Positions 5,369 through 6,414 of a DNA stretch of 6,414 nucleotides are shown here, one piece after another. The DNA comes from an uncultured Collinsella sp. (lineage in GTDB: Bacteria; Actinomycetota; Coriobacteriia; Coriobacteriales; Coriobacteriaceae): the NCBI GenBank assembly GCA_902470925.1, contig CABRIF010000123.1, positions 1 through 6,414 on the forward strand. Direction: 5' to 3'. Below the pieces are notes generated by a model. That model was not told where the DNA came from. It saw only the letters and a program-made list of their open reading frames with translations, and made no database searches. Each line of letters opens with the position of its first letter. Within the stretch, counting starts at the first letter, position 1. The position numbers and the translations under genes were made by a program.

Positions 5369-6414
5369 ATGACGAAATCACGCTCCGAGGTGGCGGATAT
5401 CGACCGCAGCCTCTACGACTTCTCCTACGGCGAAGAGGGCTTCGAGCGCCTGGACGCCGGCCTTACGCCCGATATCGTGCGCGAGATCTCCGAGCGCAAG
5501 CACGAGCCCGCCTGGATGCTCGAGCGCCGCTTGGAATCGCTCGAGATCTACCATCGCATGCCCAACCCCACCTGGGGCCCGGGGCTCGACGGCCTGGACA
5601 TGGACAACATCGTCACCTACGTGAAGCCCAACACCGACCAGCAGGCGAGCTGGGACGAGGTGCCCGACGACATCAAGAGCACCTTCGAGCGCTTGGGTAT
5701 CCCCGAGGCCGAGCGCTCCTACCTGGCCGGCGTGGGCGCACAGTACGACTCCGAGCTCGTGTACCACAACATGCAGGACACGGCCGCCAAAATGGGCATC
5801 GTCTACTCCGGTATCGAGGAGGCGCTGGCCGACCCGACATGGGAGGCGATGATCCGCGACAAGTTCATGACGCTCATCCCGCCCACGGACCACAAGTTCG
5901 CAGCCCTGCACGGCGCCGTGTGGAGCGGCGGCAGCTTCGTCTACGTACCGGCCGGCGTGAAGCTCGACTTCCCGCTGCAGAGCTACTTCCGCCTGAACGC
6001 CAAGGGCGCCGGCCAGTTCGAGCACACGCTCATCATCGTGGAGGACGACGCCGACCTGCACTTCATCGAGGGCTGCTCGGCCCCCAAGTACAACGTGGCG
6101 AACCTGCACGCCGGCGCGGTCGAGCTGTTCGTGGGCAAGCGCGCCCACCTGCGGTACTCGACCATCGAGAACTGGTCGAAGAACATGTACAACCTGAACA
6201 CCAAGCGCGCCCGCTGCGAGGAGGCCGGCGAGATCGAGTGGATCTCGGGCTCCTTCGGCAGCCACGTGGGCTACCTCTACCCCATGAGCGTGCTGGCCGG
6301 CCGCAAGAGCCGCTCGAGCTTCACCGGCATTACCTTTGCCGGCACCGGTCAAAACCTCGACACCGGCTGCAAGGTGGTTCTCGCCGCCCCCGAGACCTCG
6401 GCGAGCGTCGAGAC
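5369..6414 (+). CDS. sufB: SufB, Fe-S cluster scaffold subunit (cut by the right edge)
   Basis: SufB is the core scaffold of the SUF complex. It receives sulfur from the cysteine desulfurase system and assembles clusters with SufC and usually SufD. The frame runs open from ATG-5369 to the window end, giving 348 residues of an expected 460-480. Only the C-terminal part of about 120 residues is missing, including the region of the conserved cysteine (C405 in E. coli). Family marks seen: YHRMPNPTWGP at 61-71, AVWSGGSFVYVPAGV at 183-197, HFIEGCSAPKYNVANLHAG at 231-249 (C236 matches the conserved mid-protein cysteine), TIENWSKNMYNLNTKRA at 275-291 and ITFAGTGQNLDTG at 331-343. The N-terminal PNPTWGP region and the NWSKNMYNLNTKR block point to SufB, not SufD. 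It has E277 where many SufB proteins have glutamine (TIQNW). It is coupled to sufC by a 12-bp gap. Confidence 0.96.
   Translation, partial: MTKSRSEVADIDRSLYDFSYGEEGFERLDAGLTPDIVREISERKHEPAWMLERRLESLEIYHRMPNPTWGPGLDGLDMDNIVTYVKPNTDQQASWDEVPDDIKSTFERLGIPEAERSYLAGVGAQYDSELVYHNMQDTAAKMGIVYSGIEEALADPTWEAMIRDKFMTLIPPTDHKFAALHGAVWSGGSFVYVPAGVKLDFPLQSYFRLNAKGAGQFEHTLIIVEDDADLHFIEGCSAPKYNVANLHAGAVELFVGKRAHLRYSTIENWSKNMYNLNTKRARCEEAGEIEWISGSFGSHVGYLYPMSVLAGRKSRSSFTGITFAGTGQNLDTGCKVVLAAPETSASVE

Noticed and set aside
5378..6352. 324-residue minus-strand frame
   Set aside because: It is antisense to sufB, whose protein matches its family throughout; the composition (Val, His, Gly, Ala rich) is that of a shadow frame.
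1..6414. Mobile element, CRISPR array, tRNA or defence island
   Set aside because: No transposase, integrase, direct-repeat array, tRNA-like fold or toxin-antitoxin pair was seen; gene content and composition are uniform and chromosomal in character.

Overview
The window is GC-rich, densely coded DNA. It holds five complete genes and one gene cut by the right edge. Purine-rich ribosome binding sites precede every start, an ABC polysaccharide exporter of the teichoic-acid (TagGH) type is present, and a SUF iron-sulfur system sits beside an Rrf2 regulator. Together these suggest a high-GC Gram-positive, most plausibly an anaerobic actinobacterium of the class Coriobacteriia (Collinsella/Olsenella-like). 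That placement is inferred from composition and gene family flavour, not from a database match.

Left part (1-1771, + strand): a short upstream region, then an ABC-2 type permease (163-987) and its ATPase (1016-1771), 28 bp apart and surely one transcription unit. They resemble TagG/Wzm and TagH/Wzt and should export a lipid-linked cell-surface glycan across the membrane. No glycosyltransferase gene is visible next to them.

Middle (1772-3879): a long Dgt-type HD-domain deoxynucleoside triphosphate triphosphohydrolase (1856-3697), same strand, 84 bp after the exporter. After it comes a 182 bp gap between convergent genes, dense in GC-rich inverted repeats that probably act as terminators.

Right part (3880-6414): an Rrf2/IscR-family regulator with three cluster-type cysteines (3880-4335, - strand) is divergent from sufC (4574-5356) and sufB (5369 to beyond the edge). 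The 238 bp between rrf2 and sufC contains an AT-rich island with a plausible sigma-70-type promoter for the suf operon and a candidate operator, plus tandem hairpins in the rrf2 leader. The reading is that the regulator senses Fe-S status and controls the SufBC(D) scaffold operon, and perhaps itself.

I see no mobile element, CRISPR array, tRNA, rRNA or phage gene. The content is mostly ordinary housekeeping. The points worth a second look are the cysteine ligand pattern of the regulator, the suf control region, the sufC-sufB gene order, and the enlarged dNTPase.
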